Assembly (NCBI RefSeq): GCF_029227915.1
Contig: NC_079884.1
Coordinates: 15,932,001-15,996,000 of the forward strand
DNA from: Hydractinia symbiolongicarpus
Lineage: Eukaryota; Cnidaria; Hydrozoa; Anthoathecata; Hydractiniidae
Direction: 5' to 3'
Length of the DNA: 64,000 bases
The notes beneath the pieces were generated by a model. That model was not told where the DNA came from. It ran no database searches and worked only from the letters and a program-made list of their open reading frames with translations. A program made the translations under genes and the position numbers. Position 1 is the stretch's first letter, and each line of letters starts with the position of its first letter. Positions 21,001-33,000 of the stretch are shown here, piece after piece.

Positions 21001-24000
21001 GCCGCCTACTTCTATTTTGAGAAATGCCAGTGTGCTTTCTACATCAGCTTTTTTGAAGGTTCGATCAATCTTGGACTTTATAACTGCGGTACTAAGGGTT
21101 GGGTCTTAAAGGCGTATGCAGTCCCTGATTGTTGTGGTAGGGGATTGTTGTGGTAGGGGGTTTTTGTTATTATTTTAATTGGAAGAAGAATAAATTGCTG
21201 TATAAATTTCAAAACAAGGCAAGTATAACTTGCTGTATAACTTTCAAATCAACACAAGTATATTCTGTACAACTTTCAAAACAACACAAGAAATTCTTGC
21301 TGCATAACTTTTAAAAACAAGTTTTTAAGCATACAAGTATTTTTATCTATTCACCTTGACAGCTAGTTATTTTAATAGTTTAAAACAAGAGAACAAATAT
21401 ATCCAAACATTTTTTTTAGTGATTCAAATTATTATTATTTTCCTTCGCAACAAAAAAATGATGCGAAAATACGTAGAAAAATATGCTTGTCGTAACACCC
21501 TCCTCCGTTGTTATTTTTTATTACTTTTTTTGTAGTTCCCACCATATATTCTCGATAAAATTTTTTTATTTTGTTGACCGACTGACCGTAACCTATACTA
21601 TCGACTTCTTTCCCATCTCTCTTTTTCACTTTTGATATTGGCACAATGTTTGTTTTCCTGCACACAGTCCTAATATGATATAAAATCCCTGGTGACTAGG
21701 GTGTGCAACAAGATGCAAACTTAAATCTTGGCTGATAAAGAACTCAGAGGTGTACTACGGTCTTTCACCAAGTCTATGATTCTGATACACAACACACATA
21801 GAGGTGAAAACCATCAATGTAAAATGTGCGCTATCAATGTTGTGCAGGGTAAAAATAAATAAAACAAATAATTTATATTAAAATCTAATGTATTTCGTAC
21901 AAAATTGCATAATTTTTTTTTTAAAGATGAAAACCTTATGGTGTTTTTCTCCGACATATTTTCCATCTGCGTAAATCATAACTTGCATTATATACGTCAG
22001 CAAATTCGTTCATTATGAATGCAGCGCTTTTAAAACAACGTGGCCATCTTTTTTTGCTACTAGATCAGAACGAAACTAATAACTAATAAATGCTTTACCC
22101 ACACCAGATATATTTTCAATATAAGCAAAGTTTTTTTGAGGTGGGAGGTCCTAATTATGTAATGTGTTTAATGTTTGATACCTTGATATTTTTTAAGATT
22201 AAAATAGGTATATACTTGCTGATTTGCCCAAGTTAGCTAATGGCTGCTTTAACTTCCCAACAAAAAAATTGCTGACATGATTTCTGTTTCCATGGCTGCC
22301 TTGTTATCATTGTATTCGCATCAGCAATTGCTGAGTGCCAACATTAATCAGAAAGGCTATTGTAACTTAAATGAATTTTAAGACCTGAGCTTTTATTGTT
22401 TAGATTATTTAAGGGTCCAAACATCAACTGGAGGGATGATTCAGGATGTACTGCACTTCATCTTGCTGCTTTAAATGGTCACAGGTAAGGGGCACAGCAA
22501 CATTTGTCTGAAGTCAAAAACAAAATAATGCCATAATGACATCGCCCCTTAAGATAAAAAAAAACAAAATTAAAGGAAAAACCCAAATGGTAATCCGTGA
22601 ATAATTTATTTAGTTGTAATATTTATTGGCTAATGGAGTGATTCATTTATTTTTAAGTGTGATGCGATATAGTAATGCCATAATTTGAAAGGGGAGTGAC
22701 TATTTATCTTAGTTAAGTCAGTCTAATGGACAGCTTGACTATAAATGTATATGCTAAGAATATGTCAAAGGTTGTTGTATATATTGTTTAGAGGATTTAT
22801 TAATACTAGTCGATGGCCCGTGGAAAAATCCACGGGTTCGCCCATCCTTTTTATACCACTTAAGCACGTCTCGCGTTTAGCTTACCCCGGTGTCGAAACG
22901 CCGGGGTAAGCCAAAGTCAAGGTGTGACCTGACGTTGAACACTCCTGTGGATCGGTTAATAAACTGTGCCACACGATCAGGTGGAGCGCTTTAGTACAGG
23001 TATACAGTATGTCGTAAATTAAGTGAAGCCCATATATCATTATAGTATTGTGACTGTAACATATTTTTCAAAAAATATTCCCCGCAACGATAGCTGAAAT
23101 AAATACACAGTTTACAAACAACAGTCGGTACCCAATCATAGCAAAAACAATCAGTCAATATTATTTTATTTTGCGGAATTAGTTTTTGTGAAAGTTAAAA
23201 AATTTATCGTGGCGCTGGGCAAAGCGCTTACTACAGTTAAACTGTGTTGCACAGGTGTATAGGAATAATACGCCTTTGGAAAAAACTTTCTCACAGACTC
23301 TGTTTAAAAAAAACACAACAGAAATTGTCACATTGGGTTGACCCCTTAGTACAGGTAAACCACGTTGTACATGGCGCATAGGCCTAACAGCCTTTACCAA
23401 AAACAAAAGTCTGTTGTTAACCCTGGGCTAACCGCTTAGTATAGTTAAACAGAGTTGAACAGGCGTATAGGCGTAATACCCCTTTCCAAAAAAATTCATT
23501 GCAACTTCAGTTTTAAAGAAAACACAGGGAACAGCCTGTCATTACCGGTTCAACTAAAATAATCTTTCAGTCATTTTATTTGCACAAAAAGTTTTCAGGA
23601 AAAAATAATGAAAGATGTAGCTACCTAGCTAACTGCATTTAGCATAACACTTTTTGTTTAAGAATATTGTTGTAGCCAAACTGCATTTTTATACTCTCAC
23701 TTCTTTAGCCAAAGATAGGAGCTAGCTAAATGGCTACAGTCTCAACACAAAAATAAATGGTGGGTAGGATAAAAAGCTGTTATACCATACAGAATAGTAA
23801 TAAGTAAGGTTCTAGCTAGCTAGCCTCCAAAAAAATCTTCGTTCCTAGTCAAAAATCCTAAAACTGGTGCGTTTAAGATCTGTACGTGACTAAAAACGTG
23901 ACAATATATTTATCTTAACATTTTAAAACATACAAAAAAACAATATTACGAAAATAAAAAGCTTATAGAAGACAAAAAGGTGAAACAGACTTACAAACAA

Positions 24001-27000
24001 CACTGACCCACCATTACTTTCACTTTAATGACAAAAATGGCCATCATGTTTTGGTCCTCATGTTTCTTCGTTGGCATGCCCAGGCTGCGAAAGTCTTGGA
24101 TTGGTTTTTTAAACAATCAAGCGTTTTGATTGGTGTATTATGTGCGAGCGGTCAAAACAAAGTCAGTAAAACTATCAGTAAACTGTCCCATTTGTTTTCT
24201 GTAGCTTCTGAGCAAAAACGGCGATTGAGGTCACAGGGGTAATTATTATTGAAAATGGCGTATTAAAATAATGCATTCATTTTTATCACTAAATTTATTT
24301 TTCTTTCTTATGGCAATAAATTAAAGTAATTCAATTAATTAAAGAAATAAACTAATTTTTAGAATTTATTTTAATCAATAATAAGATTTGCGATTAAACA
24401 ACCCCCTGGTTTCTAAAAATCGCGGAAAGATCAAAGGAATATCGGTAACCCTTTTGAACAGACAGACAGACGGAATACAGCTATTATTATAGAGATTTAT
24501 TATAATTGATATCCTTAATTTTTTTGTTTATTTTTTCAAATGAGCTTTAAATTCATGTAAAACCACTATTTCAGCATGAATTTTTAAAAGAAGAGAACAA
24601 ATTACTACCCATTTAAGAACAAATATATCTGCCATTAGAGCATAATATTTTGTCACAATGTCTTGGAAAATATAATATGCATGGAGAAGCATTATCTTCA
24701 CAAAGTAAAATAATGAATTTAAGTTTAACTCTTATGACATTAACAATAATGCATGGTTCCCACTAATTTGCAAAAATAAAGCTAATTTTGTCTCAGTTTT
24801 TTCTCTGTAACTTACATTGTTGGTTGAAAGCTTACAAAGTTCTATAATGTTATCCTGAGGCTATTTTTTTCTTTCAGTATAATAAAACAGTTTGCTTTTT
24901 TGATAGGGAAATATAACAGGTCCCTTTTTAAACATTATTGATAATATTGTATCAAGACCTTTAGTTGATTAAAGTGTTATATAAAAATGTAATGAAATTA
25001 ATTTCTTAGGAATTCCATTAAACCCTTTTGATTTTCATGTTTTTCGATTTTGTTTTCTTATCTTTGACATTGTTGTGTCACATTGTTCAAATTATAACTA
25101 CAATAAGGATAGATTTACAATCAAATAATTACTCTCTTTTAAATGTTCATTAGCTGTCATTGATATTTTGCAGGAAAACCAATTTTCTTACCTTAATTTC
25201 CCTCCATTTTACCAATAGTGGAGGTGACAAAACTAGTATTAGATTTGCTTAAATAAGTGTTATAAACTAAATAAGTGGTTTGTTGACTAGCAGAGTCTTG
25301 TCAATTGAGGTAAAAGGTAGGTTGTATGAGGCCTGTGTAAGAAGTGTTATGTTGTATGGTAGTGAGACATGGGCAGTGAAGCAGGAAGATCTTGACCGTT
25401 TAGAAAGGAACTTGGAAAGAATGGAGGAGGATAATTGGGTAAGAAAGTGTAGAGACTTGATAGTTCCTGGGGCAAAGCCCAGAGGAAGACCGAGAAAAAC
25501 TTGCAGGAGGTTATAAGGATAGACTTGATACAGAGGAAGTTGAGTTTAGATCTAACACAGTCTAGATATTGGAAAAGGGTCATTAATATACCCCGTCCAA
25601 CCCATGCTAGCATGGAAAACGGACGTTAAGCCGAGAATGATGATCATGATGATGTTTTTGATTTAATTTGTTTTCATTAAGTAATTTCTAGGTGCCATTT
25701 AAAAATATTTTCTTATTCTAGTAAATTAAAGAAGTTATCCATCGTTTACAGTCAAACTTGTATAGTTTTATTTATCACTGAAAAGATGAATATACATTTA
25801 AAGTGTAGATAAGACTGATACAACTTAATAAAATATAGTATTTAAAACTGTACTCTAAAAGTCAAGTTTAGTCAACTTTATAGTCAAGAGCTGTATTTTT
25901 GCTGTTTTTTGCAATATTGGTGTGTTTTGCTTAAAAAAATCCTCTGTTTTTAAAAAATCTCCCTTTTGCAGTATGAAGGCCAAATTTAGTCATTAACAAG
26001 TTTTGTCTTGACCACCAGCAAATTTTGGAAATATTTTTATGCAACAGAACAAATTGAATAATATATTACATATAATATATATTAACATTATAGACAATTT
26101 AATGAACTTTAACACCCAGATGTTTTTTTGAAGCTTATAACCGGAATGTATTGATAACCCTACCACGAAATAAAATAGCAACAGCAATTGCTAATTGCGA
26201 CACTAATTTTAGGGGCTATCTTATTTTAAAAGTTTTGTTATGTGGACGACTATCGATAGTTGCCCAACCACCTTAGGATATTCTCTACAAAATTGGTCAC
26301 ATGCTCTATTATCATTAAACAATTGCTGGGTGTGTCATTAATAAAGTCTTTTATGAGATGTTGTGTTTCTTGAGTTCTATCATGTAAAGTGATTTCCATG
26401 GATTGGACAAGAAGAGCATAGAATATTTCTAATTTCCCTCTAAACGCCACAATGGGGCATCCTCCAGGGATTTCTAACTCTGTAAAATTAATACTTGTGA
26501 AGATTTAATTCCCATTTTGATTACAGATAACCATTTTGTGTTTTTTAGGGAGGCAGTAATATTTCTTCTTCACAATGATGCATCAGCAAACACCCCTGAT
26601 AATGCAGGTATAGAGTGTCTCGTTTTGTTTCTATTGTTTAATTTGCTTACTTTTTTTATTATTTTTAAAGAAAATAATCAATGATTAAAAAAATTCTTAC
26701 TGATTATGAAAAGAGGAAGGCACTTCTGGCAATTCCTTGTAAAATAACAGTTCATACTTTTAAGCTATGTGTAAGAATATTTTAAACTGCATTCTTATAA
26801 CTAAAGTTAATTTAGTTTTCTTCTCAACAAGTGAAAGTAGACTTGTGGTAGAGCATTGTGGTAGATAGTTCCTTTCTGCTGCAAAAGGTTGTGGTTTCAA
26901 ACCCTGGCTAAGTCTTTCCTTTCTGCTTAGCATTCAGAATGAGAATAGAATTTTTATCCCAGGCATTTATCTAGTTGAGCAATTGCTGGTTTGTAGGCTT

Positions 27001-30000
27001 TGGACTCAAATGGGAGCTTTAAATGCACAAATGTGCCAGTAGTAACTGAAGAGGCTATCCTAGGTAAATAACTTTAATAATATTAATACAGACGATCAAT
27101 ATAACCACATAGCTTAAAATAAATATTAGTAGTATAGTAAGAGCATTATAAGCGTTTTTTTTTCTCCTTTCACACCTTTACCCCGTCAAACCCCCGCTTC
27201 CACCACCTCCACCCCCACCCCAGCGCTACCCTCCCCAAATCAAAAAAATCCGACGGCATCCGAAAACAAATCCGATAAATTCCGATCCCGGAAAATTCTT
27301 GCGCATGCGCACACGCTGATAGTAATAATGCTGACATCAACAAAATCCAGAGCATGCGCAGTTGAGTAGGGGCGAGTGTCAATACTCAAAAATAGACCGT
27401 GCTATTCAAAGTTGAAAACTACCCCAGAGGTGTAAAAAGAAGAATGGAAGTCTCAAAATGCCCACAATGTAGACAATTTTTACCCATGGATAAATTCAGG
27501 TTCAAGGTTGACGGATAGCTGACAAAATAGGCAACGGGTTGCTGCCCTAGCAAAATATGGTAATGGCATAGTGTGCCCCTATTGTAAAAAACTTAAATTT
27601 GACTGTGAGTATAGGATCATAGACAAAAAAAGACCCAGATTTAGCACAAATTGCATTGAGTGCCTGATCAAGAACGCGGCCAAGCCAGAGCTAAGTCGAC
27701 AAATGTATTTCAGCTGGGGACCCCCCCAAATTACCCCGATGCATCCCTGAAAACCGATAAACCCTGGAACACAACGTTAGCAATATTGCTGACATCAACA
27801 AAATCCTAAGCATGCGCAGTTGAGTAGGGGTGAGCCCCATACTCAAAGCCCGACCGTGCTAATTGAAATCGAAATCTACCTATATTAAAGATGAGTTGGT
27901 TCAAGAAAGCCATAGGCAAACTATATGAAACCGTGTCGGCACCAGTAGCAGCAACACGGGACGCTCTCGCTGATTGACTGCAGAGCGTAAGGGATACTGT
28001 TAATTACTACTATAACAAGGCGAAGGAACAAATCTCATGAGCGACAACGCTTTACGATGAGGTCCAACGGGTTACCATCAAAGATGAATACCAGGGAATT
28101 GCAGACCTTAAACACATGTTTGCAAAGGAATCAAAGCAAGCCACGAATCTGGAGGGGATCGAGGACATCCAGAACATATTTGACGAGAATAACGCGCAAT
28201 TTTGGAAGATGGAAACCGTATCAAGACCTGGCAGTTCAACAGGAACCTCAGCCATCTGCTGACAGATACGATCATGCAAAAAATCACCCCTCACGTAGAC
28301 ATGCGCGTCAAGGTGGTCTACAGTTTCAGCTGTGACATATACCGAGGCGGTGGTGACGTGTCGGCCTACCACAAGACCAAGAAATCCGGATCACTCTCAA
28401 GTATGGCGGAAATCAAAACCTTCATAGAACAATGCGAGATGAAGCGTTTGGATCTGGAAAATGTGGAGTTTTGGACCAAGGCGTATCTACCACTCGACAG
28501 AACAATCGAGACCCCCGGAGTATACAAAGGCAAGATTGTATTCAAGCATATGTGGGTCAAGCTCATCTCCATGAGAGAGCCCCTACTTGGATGTGGACCT
28601 CTTTTAGACTGGTTGCGTGGCAAAAGGTGCATATACAGCTTTGACAAGACAGACGAAAGAACGGATAGCCTGTGCTTTTGGAGATGCCTAGCCGTTCACT
28701 ACCGGGAAGAGCTAACGCAGCATGAAAGTTTGTAACAAGACCAGCCCTCAAATTGGCCCGCGAGTACTACGAGGACCCCTGAAGATTACCAGGGGTTCCG
28801 GGATGAGTTCTACAAGAGGGGGTGTGTTACTATGATGGACTGGTTGACCGAGTACAACCTGGCGGACCTGATACCCTTCTATATAACTTGCCATGGGCAT
28901 ATACAGCAAATCAAACTGATGCATCTCATTGGTTTTGTAATGGTGAAATGAGGGTAGTCGATACGTTTAGGGCCTCAAATATGTCTGAGCCAACGGATTT
29001 GACGAGTCAGCCAAAGGGTAACACGCTTCTTGGAGAGACCACTCTCCTCAGGGAGCAGTTTGATAGCCTTTCGACCAGTCCAGAGATGTTCCGGGGTATA
29101 ATAGATTTGGCTCAATTTCCCCGCTTCTTCCTCGGTAACGATATGTGCTTTTGACATATTTATTATATCTCAAAATGCTTAAGCATACTTGTACACCGCA
29201 AAACCCAGGAGAGCCAGAGGGCCCACGATGAACGTGGGTTCACCGTCCTTCTGTTTCTGGGAAGGCTCATAAAAGTCTGATAGTTTGGGCTCTTTTTCGA
29301 TAGTCGCGATGTAATAGTCTTTCATACCCTCATCAAATTCTTTCAAAGACTCACCAGCCTGGCGCTTCAATTCACGATGATGGTTATACCAGTCGATCTT
29401 GGCCTGCCTGTCCCGCACGCCTTTGGGCCTGGGCTGCTTGCAATTGTTCCACGGCCTTATCATGCCTTTTCCTCTCTTCCTCACCATGTCCTGAAAGTTT
29501 GCTGAAAAGGAAATTAGATCCGCTAAACACGAGCGCGTTGATAGCTGCCATATATTCTGAGATGAAACGATTGCCTATTGCAATGTTCTTACTCACCAAC
29601 ATGGTAAATACAAAAATTGTGGTCTTCTAATACATCACATCTTCCAGCCTACCATCCAAAATGTTTAACTGCGCGTCTTTGAGCAAATATACATAACATG
29701 TAATATCACCGGCTCCGTCGGCCTCCTTGGTCATGTGCAAAGTGATCCCATCACTAAGCCTTTGCAAGGGTCTACCCGAACCATGCAGCTTGTTATCGAT
29801 GGATACCCTAAAGTCTATGAAAAGCGCGTACCTTTCGTTGAAGAACTGGCCTATTGTTACTGTGGAGTGCGCACTTCCAAACAGCCCCGCAACTTGCTTG
29901 AAATGGTCCTTGGGTAGCATGGTGTGACTGTATAGTTCGTTCGGTTCACCTTCCACGGTGATCACGATTCTTTCAATATTGGGGTTGTAGAATGTCTCGT

Positions 30001-33000
30001 TTACGCCAGAGTATGGTTTCACTATAACAGGGTCTTGAAACAGTAATAGCACGCCCTTTAAAGACTTTGCTGGTGTATCGATTTGAAGGTTGTAGCTGGT
30101 ATCTGCCTTTTGCATTTTCACAATTTGCTGCGGAGCACCCTCTCATATGGCAGCGCTAGCCTCAAATACCTTGACACCATAGCACTAGCCAGGCTTTCGT
30201 GGTATACCTTGTCAAACTCGAGCACAATATTGGTAATTTTGTAGGTTGCATCAGCAGGTTTAGCTTCTACCACACTAGATCCAGACCCCGACTGAGGTGT
30301 GCCTTCATCTTTAATTACATTGCTGTGCTGTGCGAAGTGCAGCACAAACTGTTGTCTGTCGTGCAGTCCTGCTTGATAAAAGGGCAGATTCCTCGTCAAC
30401 TTGAACATTTTGCCAAGCGGGATGCAAAAAGTGTTTCAACATTTCCGGCTTTGAATGTAGATTTCACTTGGAGCTGTCTCGTGGCACCATCCGGCACGTC
30501 ATTACCTTTGAGTGTCAATTCGTTTTTGCGCTCTAATTTGGGCAGCCAAAGGTCCCTGTACACTGCAAAGGTACTGTAGTCGCTAATGTTCTGCACTTCT
30601 CTGCTATTTAGAGTGATGCAAAGGTCCTGCACCAGGGCCTTACCAATGTTGTTTACGATTGTGCGATTCGTGTTGGTTCCCGTGATTACAAGGTCAAAGA
30701 GGAGCGTAATAGAGCCGGGGCAAATGACATTATTCATGCCCATATTGGGAATTTCCATGTACAAGTTCTTGTTCTGGTTAATCGTGCTGGGTGTATGCGA
30801 TATTTTCACACGCTGTCTCTTCCCCTTTATGGAGAGCAAAGTTCTCGTTTCTGTGTATGGATCAAGTTCAATTCAGTACATCTACATCATCAAAGAGTGG
30901 AATAAATGAAAGATAATCCTGGATTCGATGACGATTTCACGGCGGAGGAGGACCTTGACCGTGGTGAAGAGGGGGAATCTTTCGGTAGACCTGAGGATAT
31001 TCCTTGGGTCCACCACCATCACGCCCGCAACACCTTCACGAGGCGGCCTCACTGAGACCGCGACTCTCACAGCAAGGGGGGAGCTACTGAGGTCGAAGGT
31101 TGACGATCTTTACAAAGCTCTTGGTGATGAGCTGGGGCAGCCTAGCACTAGATACTACAACGAGTTTGAGGTCAAAGGGAACCAGCTTCTTTACGATGGT
31201 GTAGAGCTCATGAAAAGGAATGGTGAACTGAGGAGCATTGCCAAGATACAACGGAGGTTGGGGACGAATCGCATGCGAGCCATGGGGTTTACCGACTATA
31301 CTACACCAAACAGGGGCAGTAAGGCAGCAGCTAACAAACTTATGAACGAATTGAACCATATGGAGGAAAGGGCTGATGACATCGAGATGCTGCCACTGCT
31401 CGAAAATGTTTTAGACGGAGAGTCTTATCGAAGATACTTCCTTTGGCGGGGATGGAAGCTTTACGGAACGCGAAAGAAGAGGGCTCAACTTCGAGCTTCA
31501 AACGCTAAGAGGCAATCTGAGGAATCTGAAAAGCAAGATGATATTTTACGATAGCGAGATAGACAAAGCAGAGGCCAAGGTGAAACATCTCAAGAGCAGG
31601 AAAGCTACACCTTATCTGAGGAGCAGATAGCTATCTGGAATGAAGACATCGCGAAGGCCAGGGAAGAGATAGAGGGACTCCATGATCAGAAGGAAGAAGC
31701 ACGAAAAACGCACGGTTTACTTTCCTCAGACACCCAAAGCCAACTGAAGCACATTAAAGACACTCTGATGAAGATCGCTAGGGATGATACATCTTTGCTA
31801 GAAAAGCTTGAGATTCTCTTCAAGGAGCAGGGGATCACCATTGCGAGCATCGTTTCTGCTGTTGGTCTACTGATAAGCATAATCATGCTCACTGTTACTG
31901 GAGGTGATGGAGGTGCTGCTAGAGGTGCTGCCGCTTGGGGTGGGGAAGGTTTTGTACGGAAACAGCTTGAAAGACTAGGGAAATTCTAGAGGTACCTAGT
32001 AGGCAAAGCAGGTGTGGCATTACCAGGGATCATTGGCAGTGTGGTATCATTTTTTTCAGAGCTGCGGCTAAGATTGTGGAATTTGCAGCCAAACATCTGT
32101 ACATGGTTTTAGCTGCTGTGGCGGCATTCGTTGTGACCTATGTTGGGAGGGCTGGGACGGGTGGCAAGAATCGATGAGTCCAATATGTTTGTACAATATA
32201 TTGGAACCTTATCTCATCCAGAGATAGATTAGAATGAGGCCTGTTCCAGCAATGATCAAGGTGGTCTTGGATATTTATTTCCAAGGGGGCGGCATGGCAT
32301 GCTGGATATCGTGCTTGGCAACATCTTGGACATTAATCATGGGGTTAGTACCAATGGAGAAATACTCCTTACTGATGAGTATCTTGTTCGTAAAATTCAT
32401 GACACTCCTGATATGAAGGCTCATGTTGTTGGGTATCATATGGACACCGTGAGCTACGCTGTAATCTACCTTCGAACGGGCATACTTCAGCACGTTTTGA
32501 AACTCGTCAATTTCCCTACTGGTGTTACTCGATCTCAATATCAAGCCTTTAATCTCCGTCAAATAGAGGCGCTGCGCATCGATAGCACTTCCCTGGTTGC
32601 CTATAATGCCCAATCTCACATTGGCTTGGCTCTGCAATATTAGATAGGCATATAGTCGCACGCTTTGGGAGAGCTTCCCTACACCTATATGCTTTAAGCC
32701 TTGGGATTTCTCCAGAATCCACCAGCTCCACGAGTCTTTATTGAAATAGGAAGGACCCGATCCGGGATAATCTTTGCGAATAGCTTGCCAATTGGAGAAT
32801 AGGGCCTCATTCCGCCATTCCCATTCGCTGGCACTTATATCAAATTCACATGTAGTCGACGAAAATGTTGGAGAATTTCACCTTGAATGAGGACCCCTTC
32901 GCGTCAATAACGATGTCTTGTATTGAAAGGTCATCACCCTTGAGTCTCTCGAGATAGCGCCCATGCTCTGGGGTTATACGAGTAAGTGCTCATCTTTTAT

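Larger units (their letters stand above)
17440..21160 (-). mobile_element. CR1-like non-LTR retrotransposon, antisense in ANKS1 intron 1
   Basis: A two-ORF LINE lies on the reverse strand: ORF1 with zinc fingers at about 19,902-20,978 and ORF2 with endonuclease and reverse transcriptase remains at 17,462-19,890. A PHD-type finger in ORF1 is typical of the CR1 group. The 5' boundary is uncertain, with GTTGTGGTAGGGG repeated near 21,130-21,160. The copy is full of frameshifts and lacks the RT core, so it cannot move. Confidence 0.75.

Noticed and set aside
32299-32643. Forward open frame of 114 codons as a gene
   Set aside because: The reverse strand is open for about 190 codons here, continues upstream in shifted frames to an ATG at 32,993, and is convergent with the previous gene across a hairpin.
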